Source: Pseudomonas californiensis (lineage in GTDB: Bacteria > Pseudomonadota > Gammaproteobacteria > Pseudomonadales > Pseudomonadaceae). From it: a DNA stretch of 64,000 nucleotides. The stretch covers positions 1 to 64,000 of the forward strand of contig NZ_JAGTPK010000025.1 in NCBI RefSeq assembly GCF_021147775.1, written 5' to 3'. The notes beneath the pieces were generated by a model. The model was not told the DNA's origin, did not search any database, and was given only the letters and a program-made list of their open reading frames with translations. The position numbers and the translations under genes were made by a program. How positions within the stretch are numbered: the stretch's first letter is position 1; each line of letters opens with the position of its first letter. Positions 61,495 through 64,000 of this stretch are shown one piece after another.

Positions 61495-62724
61495 ATGACC
61501 GAAACGCTGATCAAAGTCGATCTCAACCAGCCCGTTACCGAAAACGAACAGATCCACAACCGCTGGCACCCGGACATTCCCATGGCCTGCTGGGTCAAAC
61601 CGGGAGATGACTTCATCCTCGAAACCTATGACTGGACCGCAGGCGCGATCAAGAACGACGATGACGCCAGCGACGTGCGGGACGTCGACCTGACCACCGT
61701 GCACTACCTGTCAGGCCCGGTGGGTGTGCACGGCGCAGAACCCGGCGACCTGCTGGTGGTGGACCTGCTGGACATCGGCGCCCGCGCCGACTCGCAATGG
61801 GGTTTCAACGGGTTCTTTTCCAAGCAGAACGGTGGCGGTTTTCTCACCGAGCATTTCCCGCTGGCGCAGAAGTCCATCTGGGACTTCAAGGGCATGATGA
61901 CCAGCTCCCGGCACATCCCAGGCGTCGAGTTCGCCGGCTTGATCCATCCCGGCCTGATCGGCTGCCTGCCAGACCACAAGATGCTGGCCGAGTGGAACCG
62001 TCGAGAGCAGGAACTGATCGATACCGACCCGGACCGCGTGCCTGCGCTGGCCTGCCCACCGTTTGCCAGCACCGCGCACTTGGGCAAGCTCAAGGGCCCG
62101 GCACGTGACCTGGCGGCGGCGACTGGTGCACGCACCGTGCCGCCTCGCGAACATGGCGGCAACTGCGACATCAAGGACCTGTCGCGCGGTTCCAAAGTAT
62201 TTTTCCCGGTGTACGTCGACGGCGCAGGGCTGTCAGTCGGCGATCTGCATTTCAGCCAGGGCGATGGTGAGATCACCTTCTGCGGTGCCATTGAAATGGC
62301 CGGCTGGGTGCACATGCGCGTCGAGCTGATCAAGGGCGGTATGGCCAAATACGGTATCAAGAACCCGGTGTTCAAACCCAGCCCGATCGTGCCCAACTAC
62401 AACAATTACCTGATCTTCGAAGGCATTTCGGTCGATGAAGCGGGCCAGCAGCATTACCTGGACGTCAACGTTGCTTACCGTCAGGCGTGCCTGAACGCGA
62501 TCAACTACATGACCAAGTTCGGCTACTCGCCCGCCCAAGGGTATTCGCTGCTGGGCTCGGCACCGGTGCAGGGCCATATCAGTGGCGTGGTCGACATCCC
62601 CAACGCCTGCGCGACGTTGTGGCTGCCGACGGAGATCTTCAAGTTCGACATCAACCCGAACGCCAATGGCCCGACCAAGTTCATCGACGGCAGCATCGAC
62701 TTGCCGATTGCGCAGGACAAATAA
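61495..62724 (+). CDS. fmdA: Formamidase
   Basis: A 409-residue enzyme of the formamidase/acetamidase (FmdA/AmdA) family that splits formamide and other short amides into acid and ammonia. TETLIKVDLNQPVTENEQIHNRWHPDIPM opens it; GLIHPGLIGCLPDHKML, PREHGGNCDIKDLSRGSKVFFPV and HFSQGDGEITFCGAIEMAG are family hallmarks. AGGAG eight bases upstream favours the ATG at 61495; a GTG nine codons earlier is in frame. Located right after the urt-type importer, it is probably the enzyme that uses what the importer brings in. Confidence 0.93.
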   Translation: MTETLIKVDLNQPVTENEQIHNRWHPDIPMACWVKPGDDFILETYDWTAGAIKNDDDASDVRDVDLTTVHYLSGPVGVHGAEPGDLLVVDLLDIGARADSQWGFNGFFSKQNGGGFLTEHFPLAQKSIWDFKGMMTSSRHIPGVEFAGLIHPGLIGCLPDHKMLAEWNRREQELIDTDPDRVPALACPPFASTAHLGKLKGPARDLAAATGARTVPPREHGGNCDIKDLSRGSKVFFPVYVDGAGLSVGDLHFSQGDGEITFCGAIEMAGWVHMRVELIKGGMAKYGIKNPVFKPSPIVPNYNNYLIFEGISVDEAGQQHYLDVNVAYRQACLNAINYMTKFGYSPAQGYSLLGSAPVQGHISGVVDIPNACATLWLPTEIFKFDINPNANGPTKFIDGSIDLPIAQDK

Positions 62725-62739
62725 CCCGCTTCGCGTCAC

Positions 62740-62780
62740 GAGCAGGCTCTGCGCCTCAGGTTGATGGAACGAGCCTGCTC
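62740..62780 (+). other. Hairpin between fmdA and fmdB
   Basis: GAGCAGGCT (62740-62748) is inverted as AGCCTGCTC (62772-62780) with a 23-base loop and no T-run. Possibly an mRNA stability element. Confidence 0.35.
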
Positions 62781-62815
62781 CTGAACGTATGGACTTTTTG
62801 CTGAAGGATGTCGAC

Positions 62816-63163
62816 ATGCCCATGTATGAATATGACTGCGCCCACTGCGGCGACTTCACTGCGCTGCGCCCGATGGCCGACAGCGCGCTGCCCTGCGAAT
62901 GCCCGCAATGCGGCGCGTCGAGCATGCGTGTGATCCTCTCGGCACCCGGCCTGAGCACCATGGCCGGCAACACCCGCAGCGCCATCGCCCGCAACGAGCG
63001 CAGCGCCCACGAGCCGAAAACGGTCGACCAGTACAAGGAAAGCCGTGGCCACCCGAGCGGTTGCAGCTGCTGCGGCCCTACCACGCGGCTGGCCCCTACC
63101 AAAGCCAACCCCCATGCCCTGAAAGGCAAGCCCGCAGGCCGCCCGTGGATGATCAGCCATTGA
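62816..63163 (+). CDS. FmdB-family zinc-ribbon protein
   Basis: A 115-residue protein whose first 40 residues are the FmdB zinc ribbon: MPMYEYDCAHCGDF, then CECPQCGAS (two CxxC pairs). The C-terminal half is basic, with CSCCG. FmdB was named from a formamidase operon as a putative regulator, but this is not proven. GAAGGA precedes the ATG at 62816. Confidence 0.85.
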   Translation: MPMYEYDCAHCGDFTALRPMADSALPCECPQCGASSMRVILSAPGLSTMAGNTRSAIARNERSAHEPKTVDQYKESRGHPSGCSCCGPTTRLAPTKANPHALKGKPAGRPWMISH

Positions 63164-63314
63164 CCCCGCTCGCATCCTCATTGACTTCACTGGCCCCTTC
63201 GTCAGCCCGCTGACTCCCACGTGTACACTTTTGTGCGCTGGGAGCACATTGATTGGGTGCACCCAGCACGACTACGCCAAATCTCCCTTCCCTAGCGCTT
63301 CATCCCCCGGCAAA

Positions 63315-64000
63315 ATGCCGCGCATGATGCCTACCCAGAACCTGCCCGCCTGCTGCCCTGCACTCGTCCATCACTGGCCGCTGCCAAATGCCGTGCCGGG
63401 TGCGGTGCTGGTGAGTGGGCTGTTCGATCCGCAGAAGCTGGCCGACGGTGATTTCCAACGCTGCACCGTCGAGCAACCCGCCAGCATTCAGCGCTCGGTG
63501 GCCAAGCGGCAGACCGAATTCCTCACCGGACGCCTCTGCGCCCGGGAAGCCATACGCTTGCTCGACGGCCGTTTGTACACACCTGATCTGGGTGAAGACC
63601 GCGCGCCGGTCTGGCCTGAGGATATCTGCGGCTCGATCACGCACAGCACCGGCTGGGCGGCTGCCGTCGTCGCGCACCAGCAACAATGGCGCGGGCTGGG
63701 GCTGGATACCGAACACCTGCTGAGTCACGAGCGAGCTACCCGGCTGGCCGGGGGCATCCTCACCGCCAATGAAATGGCCGACATGGCGACCGGTCCTGAA
63801 GACCAGATAGCGTTGCGTGTGACCCTGACTTTCTCCATCAAGGAAGCCCTGTTCAAGGCGCTCTACCCCATTGTGCAAAAGCGCTTCTATTTCGAAGATG
63901 CCGAACTGCTGGAATGGTCCGCAGACGGCAATGCGCGGCTGCGTTTGCGGATTGATCTGTCCAGCGAATGGCACGCCGGAAAGGAACTGGAAGGGCAATT
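63315..64000 (+). CDS. 4'-phosphopantetheinyl transferase (PcpS/EntD type), partial at window end
   Basis: The first 228 residues of a phosphopantetheinyl transferase that activates acyl- and peptidyl-carrier proteins. AVAKRQ-type segment SVAKRQTEFLTGRLCARE, GSITHSTGWAAAVV, the magnesium-binding GLGLDTEHLL and FSIKEALFKALYPIVQKRFYFEDAELLEW are clear, and they match the Pseudomonas PcpS protein that serves both fatty acid and secondary-metabolite synthases. In-frame ATGs also occur at 63324 and 63327. No stop before the window ends. Confidence 0.9.
   Translation, partial: MPRMMPTQNLPACCPALVHHWPLPNAVPGAVLVSGLFDPQKLADGDFQRCTVEQPASIQRSVAKRQTEFLTGRLCAREAIRLLDGRLYTPDLGEDRAPVWPEDICGSITHSTGWAAAVVAHQQQWRGLGLDTEHLLSHERATRLAGGILTANEMADMATGPEDQIALRVTLTFSIKEALFKALYPIVQKRFYFEDAELLEWSADGNARLRLRIDLSSEWHAGKELEGQ

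Noticed and set aside
63300..63998. Minus-strand open frame of 232 codons
   Set aside because: Antisense to the phosphopantetheinyl transferase, which matches the family along its whole visible length.

Overview
The window is chromosomal DNA from a fluorescent pseudomonad, most probably the Pseudomonas syringae group. The evidence is high GC content, a 917-residue GacS/LemA-type sensor kinase beside cysM, a Pseudomonas PcpS-type phosphopantetheinyl transferase, and Pseudomonas-like gene order (cob cluster; hda-perM-purM-purN; mazG-relA-rlmD-cysM-gacS; arsC-wrbA). I saw no rRNA or tRNA gene, CRISPR array, insertion sequence or prophage.

Layout. 1-4.3 kb: end of an unknown gene, a hypothetical protein, a FadL-family outer membrane protein, a periplasmic glutathione peroxidase, an unlisted 40-residue membrane protein and an MFS transporter. 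4.4-13.5 kb: a minus-strand run of ten genes for the late half of cobalamin synthesis (cobO, cobB, bluB, cbiB, cobC, cobQ, cobU, cobT, a cobC-type phosphatase, cobS), nearly all touching or overlapping, behind a clear cobalamin riboswitch. 13.7-21 kb: a PQQ-type sugar dehydrogenase lipoprotein, a repeat-rich spacer, two NlpC/P60 lipoproteins, a sirtuin, Hda, a PerM-like protein and a DUF2066 protein. 21.4-33.6 kb: purM-purN and a DUF3108 protein, a 59-residue small protein, then yaiL-like, mazG, relA, rlmD, cysM, and gacS. 33.9-39.5 kb: small housekeeping genes (HslJ-like, TlpA-like, arsC, wrbA, a Tag-like glycosylase, ttcA, a Yip1-family protein, a SprT-like protein).

39.6-48.7 kb: dctA with a textbook sigma-54 promoter and paired palindromes upstream. 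Then comes a LacI-regulated sugar-type ABC importer whose operon continues into a phosphotriesterase-family hydrolase, a glutamine-amidotransferase-like protein and an M20 peptidase. 48.7-52.1 kb: a PhoP/PhoQ-like pair preceded by a small exported protein; four GTTCA direct repeats at exact 11-bp spacing lie in its promoter region. A dienelactone hydrolase is transcribed divergently.

52.1-63.2 kb is the most interesting region. A LuxR-type response regulator overlaps a hybrid kinase whose N-terminal half is a complete NCS1-type transporter, joined through a cysteine-rich segment. Divergent from it are urtABCDE-type ABC genes followed by a formamidase and an FmdB-family zinc-ribbon protein. 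No urease gene is present, so this looks like a short-chain amide/urea uptake and hydrolysis system sensed by a transporter-kinase. Nested palindromes in the divergent promoter are candidate binding sites for the LuxR-type regulator. The window ends inside a phosphopantetheinyl transferase gene.
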